A DNA stretch of 64,000 bases from Pyrrhoderma lamaoense (lineage: Eukaryota > Basidiomycota > Agaricomycetes > Hymenochaetales > Hymenochaetaceae), in the NCBI GenBank assembly GCA_002794735.1, contig NBAZ01000010.1, forward strand, positions 496,001-560,000, given 5' to 3'. Under the pieces are notes generated by a model, which saw nothing but the letters and a program-made list of their open reading frames with translations, was not told where the DNA came from and ran no database searches. This document shows, in pieces, positions 1 through 13,400 of the stretch (the first letter of the stretch is position 1; each line of letters opens with the position of its first letter). A program made the position numbers and the translations under genes.

Positions 1-151
1 AAAACATATATGAGGAGGGACGAAGGTAAGTATAGATAAAAGTCATCAGCCATTAAATTCACAAGGGGGTGTGAGGTGAGGTGAGTGAAAAGTTGTAAAA
101 GAAGGGTCGAAACGAGTTCCAGGAGAGAGAAGAAGGAAAAGAAACACTCAC
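1..151 (-). other. Intron of the G-alpha gene running off the left edge
   Basis: The exon ending at 152 is followed on the minus strand by a GTGAGTG donor. No acceptor giving the expected continuation of the G-alpha helical domain is visible before position 1, so the intron continues outside the window. Confidence 0.5.
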
Positions 152-3080
152 AACCCAGGCTGCTCCTCAACCCTCACCTTCCTCTTCCTCAAGATCTCTC
201 TAACAAGCGGATCGCTCCAAAGTTCCATCAAATCATGTCGAAGTTCATACAACACCTCCGTCGGCTCGTCTTCTTCCACTCCACCGCACCTTCCTCTCGC
301 TGTAACAAATCAAGAGACTGAGACCGTTTCTTCTCATCCATCGAGACGTTTTGATATCCACCGTTAATCCCATTAGCGTTAGCGTTAGCGGCGTTATTGT
401 TGTTACTATTACCCCCACTAAACGACCTTCCGTGTCCTAAACCCACATGATGCTTAGACCTAGCTACGAACCCTTTCCAGGCCGTCCCGGTCTAACGAAA
501 ATCTCTGCGTTCCCGTTCCCGTTTCCAGCTCCGTTACTTAACCCACTCCCGCTAACGTTCTTCTCTCCAAGGGTTTCCCAGGCTTTACCTCCAGGACTAC
601 TACTCCCACTCCCACTCCCTCCACTCCCTCCACCTTCTCCGTTCCCTCTCCCTCCAACACCATTCGCAGGTCCTTCAAAAGGACAATAGCCTCCATCTCC
701 CCCTACTCCCCTGCCCCTGCCCCTCCTAGATTGTTAACAGCACAAAGCCTAGTAGCCTCCTCCTCATCAGGCGGGACAAGCTTAGCGATCAACACCTGCT
801 CAATATGTCTGAGCGGTAACAACCTCATCGACATCTCCTGAAGACGCGCGATCGTCGACGAGGTGCTACCCGGGAAAGGACCATCTTGGACGTGTGTCTG
901 AATCTGAGTTTGCTGTACCTGTGCTAGAGCCTGGGTTTGAGTTTGTGTTTGGGGTAGATGGGGAGGAAGAGGAGGATGGGACTTTGATGTGGACTTTGGT
1001 GATGATTCGAATTTGGATCCGGATTGGAGTTAGAATTAGGATGTGGATGGGGATAGGGATGCGTTTGGTTCTGGGATTGTGAGTAAGCAAAAGACGAATG
1101 ATGTGAGTTCTGAGAATTATAGTGAGTTAGACGTTGTCTCTGTTGCCGCTGTTGCTGATGTTGATGTGATTGTGGATGTGGATGAGAATGATAAATCGAA
1201 GACGAAGGAATCGGGTCCATTTCGTTCTCCGAGTCCGAAAGACCCATATCCTGCGAAGTATAAAAACTTATATTATACGTATTGTTATCACCATTCCCAT
1301 TCCCATTACTATTGTTAGTTTGGTAGTGCGGTGGGAGAGGAGGGAGAGGCGGTGGAGGAGGTAAAGGAGGCGAACTATCAGGCGAAAACGACGAGTAATT
1401 ACCATACTTGCCGTGATGATTCGAATTTGCGTTCGAGTGAGTCGTAAAATTAGAGCTCGACTGATGGAAGTAAGAAGGCGCTGAAGAGGAGAACGAGGAA
1501 GAGTGGTGTGAGTAAGCGTATGCGTACGAATGAGAATTGTTATTATTGTTCGTTGAGGAAGAGGAGGTGGCGGTAGAAGAAGAGAGGGAGAGGACGTATG
1601 CGTTTAAGGTGTCTAGAATTTTTCGGACTGAGCGGACGAGGTTAAGTTGGATGACGGATCTCCAGAGGATGAGTTCGTCTCGGAAGGCGTTCGGGGTGTA
1701 TAATCGTTGGAATTCTGTGCAGTTTATGAGAAAGTGGTAGGGAAGAGAATGGGGAGGTAATGTTATGTTAGTATAGTGTCAAGAAGAATATCCATGTTTA
1801 AGCTTTTATTTTCAGAATTTAGTGTCAAATTACAGAGAAACAGGTGGGAGGGTAGGTCAGTGGTATAACATCCAATTCATTGAGAATCACATGTATGATA
1901 TAAATAGTGAAGAAGAAAAGATCGAAGATTGAAGTAAGGAGGAGGATGTGGTGGACTTACGTCGAAGTGTCGTTGACTTGCCTATTAAGAAGATTAAGAT
2001 AATAAAAACAGTAGTCAGTCAGTTATTTAGTTACAACAAGAGGTTGACAAAACTAAAAGGAGAGAAAAAAGGAATAAAGTAGATCCACTCTAATTTTCCA
2101 CCACAATCATCGGGCTACCCATCCATCCCAACCAAACCTCCTACCTCAGCAACCCAACAAAATGCCAGCTTCCAGCCCGACCCCCAACCTCAGCTTATAA
2201 CTATAACTAATCCGGCAGTAAAAAGCCTCCACGACCAAACAAACGTCAATAGCAGATATCCAACGACCCCAACAGGCATCAGTAAACTTGCATCACCCCC
2301 ATCCATCTCCCATCCCCGCTTCTCCATCAACAGTAATCATGAAAATTACCCCACCCACCCAGATAAAAACAAAGGTCGCACTAGTATATATACTACCCTT
2401 CTCTCGTCCCCGACCCAACCGTAACTACCAGAAAGAATAAGTCTTCTTTCTCCCCCCTCCTCTTCCTCCCACCTCTCTCCCCATATACATAAGAACCCAA
2501 ACCAAAAAAAACCCCATGACAAAAAAAAAAAATAAAAGAAAAAAAAACAAAAAAAGAGACTCTCACCACTCTCACTCTGACCCAACAACAACAACTTGAC
2601 GACCTTCCTCTTCCTCGCCAACACCCTCTCCCTCCGAATCTCCTCGTCAATCGCCGCACTGATCCGTCGAGCTTCTTCTTCTCTTTGGACCCTGCTCGCC
2701 GCTTGGTCCGCACTCTCGTTCGGCGGTGGGGCCATGACAGCCGAGAGGGGGTCGTCAGATGGGTTTGCTGCTACTCCCACTCCCACTCCCGGAGCTGGAC
2801 CTGTACTTGGACCTGGACCTGCTGACGATATGGAGAAGTGGGGTAAAGGATGTGGTTGGAGTTGGAGTTGGGTCTGCTGGGGACTATTACTACTTTTACC
2901 ATTACTTTTCCTATCACCATTGCTTTTACCATTGCCATCACCATTACTATTCCTACCACCACCACCACTATTGACACTAGCACTGATACTACCGACCATC
3001 GTTGTCGAAGACCCAGCTAAGGTGGGACGAACCGAGGTAGAAGAAGGACCGACCGGATGAGAAGTGTACCGAGCAGGCAT
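152..3080 (-). CDS. Heterotrimeric G-protein alpha subunit, large basidiomycete type (3' end outside window)
   Basis: GTP-binding signalling subunit acting with receptors at the plasma membrane. The coding strand is minus. Exon 1 (3080-2567, from the first in-frame ATG; start uncertain) carries a Ser/Gly/Asn-rich leader and then the alpha-N helix and P-loop, reading KLLLLGQSESG. Exon 2 is a 21-nt microexon (1981-1961) supplying GKSTTLR, so the P-loop GxxxSGKST is completed across an intron. Exon 3 starts at 1714 with FQRLYTPNAFR and continues into the helical-domain motif SVIQLNLVRSV. A very long His/Asn/Ser/Gln/Pro-rich insertion follows, then RLLPLRHIEQVLIAKL and the stretch ending GRPGKGFVARSKHH. 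The last exon visible has ELRHDLMELWSDPLVREIL and stops at a GTGAGT donor at 151. Switch regions and the G4/G5 motifs lie beyond the left edge. Reading frame changes near 980 (a CCC run), near 700 (G runs, perhaps an intron) and near 320 (probably an intron ending ACAG), so the inner exon borders are not settled. Family assignment is secure. Confidence 0.85.
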
Positions 3081-4734
3081 GATCAAGCTGAGCTTACTCG
3101 TCGCCTTACCGTGTCCGTTCGAGTTCGCCTTACCGTTCGCGTTCGTGGCCGTAGCAGTACTAGAAGTGTGGATAGTAGAAATGTTGACAGGGACGTTAGT
3201 CGGCGATGAAGACCTCCTTCTCGCCGTTGCCGACGCTATATCCGTCGTCGTCGTAGTAGAAGTAGACGTAGGCAGTAGCAAGATCCGACTTGGGAGAAAG
3301 AAGACGAAGAAGTGAAGGAGAAGATACTCGACGCAGCGCTCAACCTTCTTTTCTTCTTGTTCACAGCAGCCGTAGTAGTCGTAGTCGCAGTCGCAGTCGC
3401 AGTCGCAGACGTAGCAGAAGCAGTCACGATGGACGCCACTCCTCCTCCCGTGTTCGTAGTATCCTTAGCGTAAACTATGTTCGAGTTTGAGTTGGTGATA
3501 GTGATAGAGTTCGAAGTGATGATACTCGAACACCCGTCGTCTCCGAACACTCGTTCCTTCTTCTCCTTCTCCTTTTCTCTTTCTCTCTCTTTCACTTTCG
3601 CTTTCGCTTTCACGCACTCGCTCTCTTTCTCTTTATCTCCGTTCTTCTCGCCTTTAAGATCGGTGGACTCGGTGCTCGCGGTCTTCTTACTCGAGGTCGA
3701 GGTCAGATATAAAGAAAGGTTAAGACTATTCCGAACCTTCCTATCCTTCTTATTCTTATTCTTATCCTTATTCTTATCCTTCTTCGTCTTCTTTTCCTTC
3801 TTCTCAAATACCCCTTTCCCTTTCCCTTCTCGTCCTTCTTCTTCTCCTTCTTTTTCTCCTTCTTTTCTACAACCAAGTCCTACCTTCCTTTTCTCTCTCT
3901 CTTCCTCCTCAACAGACCTCAGTCTCCAAGTGATACTCGTCTTTGCGAAAAAAAAATTAGAGAGAGTTCGTGGCGCGTAAACCGTAAACCCTTCTCTCAG
4001 TCTCTCGTCTCTCGTCTTTCTTCTCTCGTCTCTCCTTTTCTCTCTCTCCTTATCTCCCTTTCGTTCTCGTTCTCGTTCCCTTCCTGGTTCTCGTCGTTCT
4101 CCCCTCTCCAAGTTCCTCAAGCACGTTCAAAGTCCCTCAGATAATATCCCTTCCTTCCCTCTTCCAATCCTTTTACCAAGACCAAGAATCCCAAGTCCAA
4201 GCTTTTTTTTCTCAAGTCCGGTAATCCCAGTAGTCGTCAGTAGTTCCAACGAACCCGAGTCCAAACCCGATATCAGTCCAAGTCCCAGTCCCAATGTGAC
4301 AGTCTCCAAACTTCCAAATCTCAAAACTTCTCAAAACTTCTCCTGCTAATCCTTCTAATCCCTCGTTCTCGCTCGAGTTCGAGTTCTCCTCGTTCTAGTC
4401 CAAGTTATCGTCTTCGTTTCCCGAGAAAGATAGAGAGAGAGACCTAGGTTCACCAGGGGCAGGGGTCGGTCGATCTTTCAGGCACCGAGGGACGAGGACG
4501 CGGACGCGGAAAAGATGAGGTAGAGTCGATCGTCGTCGTCGGCGTTGCTATCTCTCTCTACAAAACAACCCAACTGGATAATACGTATGTATTCGCCTAA
4601 TCGAATCGCGTGGTGCGTGGTGCGGGGCGTTCGGGGTGTGTTAAGGGCGTACGCGGGAGGGGGGGGGGGAGGGCGCCCTAACTAAATCGGCTAAGATTCA
4701 AAAAAAAAAAAAGGAAGTGGAGGTGTATGAGCTC

Positions 4735-4762
4735 ACGAACGAACGAACGAACGAACGAACGA
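4735..4762. repeat. Tetranucleotide microsatellite (GAAC)n
   Basis: About seven uninterrupted copies of GAAC/CGAA, followed by short GTAT and GATA repeats to about 5,000. Confidence 0.95.
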
Positions 4763-7556
4763 ATGGATCACAGGGTGTATGTATGTATGTATGATTATAG
4801 TTATGAATTGGGTGATTTTGGATGATATGTATGTTATATTTTGTTTATGAGAGACACACACGCACACGGAGGGAGAACGGATGGAAGAAGAAGAAGAAGA
4901 AATAAGTTTAGGAATAGGAATAAGATGGAAGGGGAGAAACAAAGAAAGAACAGAAGAAATAAGAGAAATATACGGATGGGATAGATAGATAGAAGAAGAG
5001 GGAGTAATTAATAAAGTACTCAAGAAAGATCAGGGACGGAATTGAACGATGAAGGGCGGGGAAAGGAACGGTTAAAAGTTATGCGGGGTGCAGGGGTGCA
5101 AGGGTTTCTCAAACGTTTCGAAAAGGACGTCCCAAAGCCAAAGTACCCGACCCGCACCTCTCAGGGATGTAATTATCGTTATCGTTATTGATATTGTTTG
5201 CGGTGAATATGCGAGTGTACGAAGGGAAGAAGAAGTAGTCAAGGGTGAAATGGAACCGGGAGAGGTTTAGATTATAGATTGGTGGGGAGAATATTGGATT
5301 ACGATGAGCGACTGCGGAATGAGCGGGGGCAAGGAAGAAGGTAACTATGTTTCTTGTTTCCCTCTACTACTCCCCTCTCCTCGAGTACGAAAAGGAAGTC
5401 GGATTGCTCAGAAAACGGAAGAACAGAAGAACAGAAGACAGAAGATAGAACAGAATACGAAAAAGGAGATATAAAGTAGAATAAAAGAGTAGTGTATAGC
5501 GTGCGGTAGCGTAACTCAGTAACAATTGTGTACGGACAAGTGTAACAGAGAAGGATGGTAGGTAGTACGGGGAAGGGCAAGGTAAAAACGAAGAAAAAGG
5601 TGAGAACGGACTCGTAACTGAAGACTCACACAATGCTCTCTCGGCAGGGAGAGAGAGAGGAAGAGAACAGGCCAGAGACACAGACACAGACACAGACACA
5701 CGTTCACGCTCACGCCTTTTTCGTTTCCACAAGATTCAAAACCGGAATACACACACACGGAGGGTGACAGAGCACACGAGAGGCACGGGTTGGTGGTTAC
5801 TGTGCACAGAAAAGAAGGACCGCGCGGGAGAAAATCAGAGTGTGGAAAGGAGAGGGTGAGAGGGTGAGGGTTGAGGAAGAGGGAGAACGAGAGAGAGGGA
5901 GAGAAATATAGAAATAGAAATAGAGACACACGAGATGGACTGAGTGTGTTAGATAGTCAGATAGACACTGTGACTGCCCCCAAATTCAAATATATCTAAT
6001 TTATTTTTCATTTCCATTCTTTATTAAATCTCTATCGTGCTCTCTACGATCAGTCTTGCATAGGATATATATGCGCATGCCCAGAGATATTCCTCGCAAG
6101 ACGTGCTTTTTTCCAACCTAAGCCCATCCGGCCCTGGATCAGTGCATATGATGGCCAATTTCCTCTCTCAACAAACTAACGATTCATCTCCGACAATCCC
6201 ATTTCCACGCGGGTACTTTTTATCTAGTTCTTAATTTTTTTATTTACTTTATCCGTCTCTCTTTGCGTCCTTTACTCTTCTACTTCTCCTTCTTTCATGC
6301 TGTCTTTTGCTAGCCACCGTAGGCCGGATAAGGGATAGGGAAAGGAAAGGGGAAGGAAGGGAGGAAGTATATATATGCATGTATAAATATAGGTAAAAAT
6401 AATTAAATAAAAAAAGGGGTGGGGGAATGGAATCTGAGTAAGTAAAAGTAAGTAAGTAAGAGGCGTTTAATGTATATATGCGTGCCTCGATGATGATGAT
6501 GAGGACACTCTTTAAGATTGGGGGGTCTTGCGTGCATGTGTGCGTGCGTGCATACATACATATGTGTATAATAATACTAGTAAATGGTAAATGACATTGG
6601 TAAACGGTAAGTGAATATGAATAAACCGAATGAATGAGGAGAAGAGGGGAGAATGAATACGAAAACCGTAAGTTGCACCCGAACCCACACACCCCCCGCG
6701 GCTTCTTTTTTCATAGTTCGTTGTGCCTGAGTCTTCGAAGGGGTTGCATGCGTGCGTGCGTTGACTCGTGGTTGGCCTCCCGTAAGGTTGTGCCTGGTGA
6801 CACCACTGTGACTACCCCCTGACTCTAACACACACATCAGAGCAACATCCCGCTCGTACGGGTAATAACCCTGTAAGATACCGAACTTACTCTCTCTCTC
6901 TCTCTCTTTTTTGCAGTACCCCTAATAACACGAGGTCGATGGAGGGAGGGGTGCGTGTGCTAGTTAACGTTACGATGTTCATATGTAATCATTATATGTG
7001 ATTTGATCCTTGGCTCGTGCTTCATCGTTTAATTCAAAAACCATAACCCCCACATCTATGAATCTACAACTCATATCCTATATCCGAACTCATATTCATA
7101 GCGCCTGTATCTACAATATCTTCTATACGACGACGACGACGACGACGATGATCTCCATTCCCCAATCGTCTATCGTCTTTCACCTATCATTAATCATTTA
7201 TCATTTATCACTAGCACTAGCACTATCTCTGCACCCTACTATTCCAACACCTCAATAACCATATTATCTTTCTTCAATACGTTCTTGCACACAACACAAC
7301 TTCACAACTTAAAACCCTAACCAAAAAAAAAACCAGGGGAGAGAAGGGAATGAGGGCGGTAGGGTATACGGAAGGTAAAAGGAAAAATAAATAAGGCACC
7401 GAAGAACCCGTCTTCTCTCCCAGACCCCCCCCCTCCTTCGTGCTTCACCGCCCAACCATTCATCCAAAATCTAATTTCTAATTTCCAATATCAATGCACT
7501 TTTTTAAAACCCAATTTCTTAATAATAACAATAACAATACTTTATTCTAATTCCCT

Positions 7557-7572
7557 CCCCCCCCCCCCCCCC
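7557..7572. repeat. 16-base C homopolymer
   Basis: Uninterrupted run of C in a wider C/T-rich tract (7,400-7,800). Other long runs are G at 4659-4669, G at 9371-9380, G at about 20,644-20,657 and C at 20,821-20,835. Confidence 0.95.
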
Positions 7573-9713
7573 TTCCTTCCTTCGACGCCACACATCTTTC
7601 TTCTTCTTATTTTTTTCTTTCTCTTTCTTTTTTGTTTACCGCCTACTACCCCCACCCCTACCCCCCCACCCCCAAACGATTCCCCCTCCCCCGGGTCCCT
7701 TAATCCTTTAATCCCAAAGTCCCCTTCGAAGTGACAAGTGTTTTTCTCCCCCTTTTTACCTCTTCCTCCCAGCCCCCCCTGCGTTTATCCCCCTCCTTTC
7801 ACATGACACATGTGATATAAGATGTATCATATAACATACACCTTACATAGAAACCACTTTTCACTTACCTCCTTACCCCCTTACCCTCTTACCCCAAAGT
7901 CCAAGTAAGCCAACGACGGAACTCTCATTCAAATGAAAGAAGAAAGAAAGAAAGAACGAGTTCCTCCTTTTCGTCAATTGACACACATCTAGAAGATACG
8001 GTTCTGAACGGTAACTTTTTTTTTTTAAATCTTTTTGAGTATCATTGTATCTGTATTTTCAAGTTTCATTTTTTTATATATTAGTTGTCAGTTGTAACTC
8101 GTCAAGGGTGGTTGTGCCTAAAGCCCAGAATCCTCATTTGTATCAATGTATGATTTACAACACCACAAGTCGAGTGAGAACGAGTCTTTAAGACGGATAA
8201 AGATGGTATACAATACACGAACACACCTAAATACCAACCCAATAACTAACAGTAAATAATAATCAGTAATAAGTAATAAAAGTATAAGTATACATGGTAC
8301 TCTGAACCTGATATTCGATATTCGATATCTAGTATCTGGAAATCATTAGTTACTCTCGTTATTATCACTTAAATCCAGGGATAACGTACCGTATGAATAA
8401 TATCTACTAACCACAACTACAATTATATCTATAATTGTAATTGTAATTGTAGATATACATAGGGCAAGGTACGAAGAGTACATTTGATATCAGATATCAG
8501 ATATGTGTATAACTAAATCTATACAACTCAAATATTGAAGTAACGAACCTAATCCTATCTCTATTCCGGGTATCCTAACTAACCTTCGTACTTTTCTCAC
8601 TCTTTACTTGTTACTATTACTGATACTATTACTATCATCATTAATGTTAGTACTTCTTTTCTCTCTCCCCGCCCCGCCCCACTCCCCAATCCCACAGCAA
8701 AGTTTCCCAGACCACCCTTCACTTCGCCACCCACCAACACCAACACCAACACTCCCCCCATTCTCTCATCCTCATCCTCATTCCTATTTTCATACTCATC
8801 TTTCCTACCCCTCACTTTAGCTTTAGGACCTTCCCTCACCTTCTCCTCAAATAATTCAAGAGGTAATTAATCGTCACTTACTATAAGACGAATACATCGA
8901 ATACAACGATAACAACGACACAGATAACGATGCACGAATAAGAGCGTATATAACGTAGCTGTAGCGCCGTAGCGTAACAATTTATCAAAAAAAAAAAAGA
9001 AGGAAAAATAAAATAAAATAACTAAAAGTGTTTAAGTGTTTATTCGTATAAAAAAGTAACGTCTGGACTTGTACTTAAGCTTAAACTTGGACCTGAAGTC
9101 AAGTAAGGACGAAGAACGAAGAACCAATACCCAATACCCAGTACCCAATACCCAGCATCCAATATCAATAAGAAGAAAAAATAACTAGTTAATAAACCGA
9201 ATATGTGCTCCAGACTCAGACTCAGACTCGGTTGGAAATAAGAAATAAGAAACGGATATGATCATCGACATATCAGAAGCTACACCACTCCAAGCACACA
9301 CACAAAAAAAAAAAAAAAAAGGAAAGAGGAGTAACTCAGTAAGCACACCAGAAAGGAAGTGGATGTAAACGGGGGGGGGGACAAGAAGCCGTAAACCGCA
9401 AACGCAACTTACAGTCTAATCACTATAACAACAACAACGGACAACGTTCACACTTATCACGGAAAAGAGAGTCATTTTTTTTTGTCAACATCAAATACGG
9501 AAGGAAAGGAAAAGGGAAAACAAGAGTAAGTAAGGAATCAGAAAAAGAAAAACTGAGGGTGCAAACGAAAGGGAATTATTATTTGGAGGACAATGCAACA
9601 ACGATGACACAAAAGAATTTTTGACTAGAAGAAGAAGTGAACAGCAGCATCCAAGCAAACTGATCAATGCAAGTTTATAGTTAGGTTAAAGAGTACTGTG
9701 TAGGCCATGGATC

Positions 9714-9716
<3 letters not shown>

Positions 9717-9749
<33 letters not shown>
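9717..9749. repeat. Dinucleotide microsatellite (AG)n
   Basis: About 16 perfect AG copies. On the minus strand the same stretch gives a Ser/Leu-repeat ORF that has no other coding signs. Confidence 0.95.
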
Positions 9750-9751
<2 letters not shown>

Positions 9752-10406
9752 AAGAACCCATTGGGTAGTAAGTAAGCGACTCTGATCGATTCGGAAAGAT
9801 GGGCTGAGGATATTGTAACAAAAAAAAAGTGTTATATGTATTTCTTATGACTGAGAGGGGGGGAGTGTTGTATGTGGTCATACGGTACGAAAAGAAAACC
9901 GAGAGCCATATCAAGCAAGTAAAATGAGAAAGCACGGGAACCAAAGTCCTGAGAACGGTCGGGATGAGATAGGATGGAGGGAAGGAAGGAAAGGTCGAGG
10001 ATGAAAAGGGACGTGTTAAAATGAAGCTATGAGGTGACGGAAACGCAGAAAGACAGAGAGAGATATAGGTGAAAGGACCGGTTCCCAGATAAATATCAAG
10101 AAATACAACGGGAAGTCGGTTAAGAAATACGTTGGGGAAAGGCAGGAAAGGCGATTAAAAAGGAGAAAGAGAGGGACATACACTCTAGAAAATGAATGTC
10201 ATACTTGTAAATCCACATCTACGTACAAAAAAGCTCAATAACTACTACTATTTTCCTTCAACCACATACAAGATTTTGTAACAAAGTACCACGTTAGCAA
10301 ACACACAATTAACAACAAGAAGTAAAGAAGTAAAGAGAGAGGAAGGGTAGTATTAGTGCTTTAGTATCCAAGCACCTGGGTTTCAGGGAATAGGAGATTT
10401 AGACGC

Positions 10407-13400
10407 TTAGTTCGAAGTAGAACATCCACCAGGACATCTCATGCGTCCAAAGAACCCTCCCTTCTTTTCGTCCTTGCTGTTGTCCTCCTTCTGCATACCA
10501 GCAGCAGACGAAATACTCAACGAACGCATACTCTCCTCCAAAGCATCCGTCGGTGTCGGCGTCATTGTTGAAGTAGAAGTTGACCCACTCATCGGAGTAG
10601 GCTCTACATCCACAACGCGAAGAACTGCCTTTCCTTCCAAAACACGGCGAACCTTGTCCGCATCCCATGAACGCACAGTAGCGCCGTGTTGTTGTGACTG
10701 GTGTTGTTGCTGCTTGCCAGGCTTCTCGTGTGTACCAGAGAACGCATCCCAGAACGCCTGTCCCATCTTCTGCAGAATAGTATGACTTGCAAGAGCAGCA
10801 AGCAAAGCACCCTGACTGTTGTTCCCATTGTTGACAATGTTGTTGTTGTTGTTGTTGTTGTTGTTGTGCAGTTGCTGCACTTGCTGTCCAACCCGTTCTT
10901 TCTGAGTTCTCTCTTTCTCTCCCAACTTCGGACTCGAAGGAGGCGAGGGCAAATATCCCTTTCCACCAAAGAAGAAGCTTGCAAACGGTCTGCTCGAAGT
11001 AGGACTCGAAGGATTCGCAGACGCGAAGTACTGAGGCCGCAAGCCACTCGCCAACCCAGACAAACTCGGGTTCGGACTTGCTGAAGGGCTCGAAGAGGGC
11101 GAAGAATTCGTACTGGGAGGTGAAGGATAACGAGCCTTCTGTTGCTGTTGCTGAGTTTGCAATGCAACCCGACTCCACAACTGCATACGGTAAGCATCAA
11201 GCGTCTTGAGTGTAAATGGATTAACGTCCGCGAATGCGTCGAATCCACCAAATCCATTAGCAGAAGGACCACCAAGTGATCCTTGCCCGTTCTGAGCGTT
11301 CATCTCACCATTAAGTTGAGCGAGAATGTGACTCATCACAACATTAGTTTGAGGAGCATGATTCAAGGTTGGGTTGATGTTCTCTCCCAATTTAGGTGTA
11401 CCAAAGTTGGTTTCAGGGATAATAGCGGTATGTACCGGCGTCACACCACCACCAAGACCCCCAAAGCCAGTCTGGCCTCCCCAGAACGCACCAGCACTGC
11501 CACTAGCAGCCAAGCGGGGAGAAGTCGGTAAATCTTTATGTGTGTTGGGTTTGATGATACTACTACTTCCAGAACTACTAGATGCAGTTGGAGGCGTCGA
11601 CGGCGTTTGGATGGAAGCGAAAGATTGCATTGGGGACAAAGGTGATAACGGAGCCGGAGGTGGAAGCATAGGTGAGGCTCGGCCTTCCAGAATCGCTTTC
11701 TTGAGTGCTGCAACTTCCTGTCTGAGAGCATGATTCTCGGACTTTGTACTTCCCAATTCGTTACGGATAGCCTCGATCAGGCGGTCACGGTCGGCGATGT
11801 CGCCTCCAAGGTGTGGATATATTCTGGCATATGATCGTTAGTATCATGATTAGAAGCCAAGATATAATAAATGAGGGAGAAAGTAAGAAAGAAGGATTGG
11901 AAATGAAAAACGCATGTCATGGCAGATGGAAAAGATAACGCCCTTGTCGATGAAATCCCAGAAGAATAGTTTACAGACTACCCAAAAAAATCTCCAAATA
12001 AGGGATGAAAAGATAAAACGGAAATACAGAATTATACAGGGCAACGACAAGAGAGACAGAAAAAAAGAAAGAAAAGCAAAGTAGAGATCAACATACCCTT
12101 TCTTCTGACTCTGAAATTACGTGCAGAAATTTTGTTCCTCAACTGGCGTTTCTCCTTACTACTCATCTTCTGATACTCCTCAGGGCTCGGTCGCCAATCA
12201 TCCCCATCATCATCCTTGTCATCTCTACTTCGCACCGCAGCCGTAGTCGGCTTAGTCATCTTCGCACCTCCAGCAACACTACTCGATACAGAAGTCGATG
12301 AAGTCGTCATCGTCTTATCCGCGTTCGATAGATTCCCAAAGATACTCTGAGGTCCAGGTAAACTCTTCTTCGAAATTCCACCGGACTGAACGGTCCCACG
12401 ACGAGCTTTACCTTTACCGCCCACTTTGACAGGCGCTATAGTCAATGAAAGTCTATCTTCATCTTCTCTCCTCTCTTCCGGGCTCCTCTCTTCTTCAGTT
12501 TCCTCGCCGCTATTAGGAGAGGCGTTTGACGAAGGAGCGGGTGATCCGACTAGTTGAGGATCAATAGCATATGGATAGCCTGAATCTTGATGGCGATGAT
12601 GATGGAGAGCTGATGAGCTCGAAGTGGAAGAGGGATCGGCGGCTGTGGTAGAGGGTACTCCTACGCCACTAAACGTTAGTAACCCGACGCTCATAATTAC
12701 CAAAAACACAAAATAAGGAGAACCATCTACTTACCATTTGCATTCCCACTCGTGGCCGACCCACCAGTACCGGCACCAGAGGTAGTCAAAGCAGACAACG
12801 AAGCAAATAAATCAAACGGGGAGTGTGAAAGACCAGCGAGAGGGTCAGTACCCGGTTTGAAGAAATCAACAGAAGAACCGAATCCACCACCGAAGATACT
12901 ATCCTCGTCTAACCCGGGGTACGAACCCGCGGAATGGCCACCAGCGCCAGAAGAGGAAGAAGAGCCAACACCGACGCCACCTAAGAGTCCGAGAGAAGAC
13001 TCAAAGTCGATGAATGCCCCCGACATGTCTGGTTGTGGAGGCGTCTCCGGAAGATGGGCAAATGAGCCTGATGGTGAACGAGAGGATGAACGGGATGAGG
13101 ATGATGCTGCCCCACTTGGGACTGCGGATGTTGACGATGATGAATCTGATTATTTATTTATTTATTTTTGTTGTTGTTGTTGTTAGCGGAGGCGGTAATG
13201 TTAGTATTGTTTGTCGGCAACGGCGCACATTAACGAAGAATATCATTATCGTTTCCGTCAGTACGAGGTAACATTATAGCATAATACAAGCAAAAACCCC
13301 CCATTGCCAGAGGTATCATAAGAACAAAAGCAATTCAACAACAGTAAGGAAGTTCGAGGGAAAATGCGTGTAGATAAATTGTCCAAAAAAAGGAAGAAAC

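Larger units (their letters stand above)
3081..10406. other. 7.3-kb gene-poor, low-complexity intergenic tract
   Basis: No ORF here shows a recognisable domain or a plausible intron-exon chain. Positions about 3,540-4,130 are strongly pyrimidine-rich on the plus strand and give a spurious Lys/Glu/Arg-rich ORF on the minus strand (3236-4120). It could be a 5' leader of the G-alpha transcript or an extra amino-terminal exon, but neither is supported by a clear splice chain. The rest holds microsatellites, homopolymers and AT-rich imperfect palindromes (for example around 8,410-8,515), listed separately where clear. Part must serve as upstream sequence of the G-alpha gene and downstream sequence of the bZIP gene. 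Confidence 0.6.

Noticed and set aside
2596..3060. 154-aa plus-strand ORF opposite the G-alpha first exon
   Set aside because: Shadow of the biased codon use of the real minus-strand exon.
3236..4120. 294-aa minus-strand ORF rich in Lys, Glu and Arg
   Set aside because: It is the translation of a long pyrimidine-rich tract, starts at a doubtful codon and has no domain; low-complexity DNA leaves such frames open by chance.
8410..8520. AT-rich inverted repeats as a possible origin or hairpin element
   Set aside because: They are made of TAAT/ATATC simple repeats common throughout the left part; nothing dist­inguishes them.
10399..11178. 259-aa minus-strand ORF in a second frame of the bZIP gene
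   Set aside because: Antiphase shadow; the frame used here carries the conserved bZIP C-terminal blocks and the other does not.
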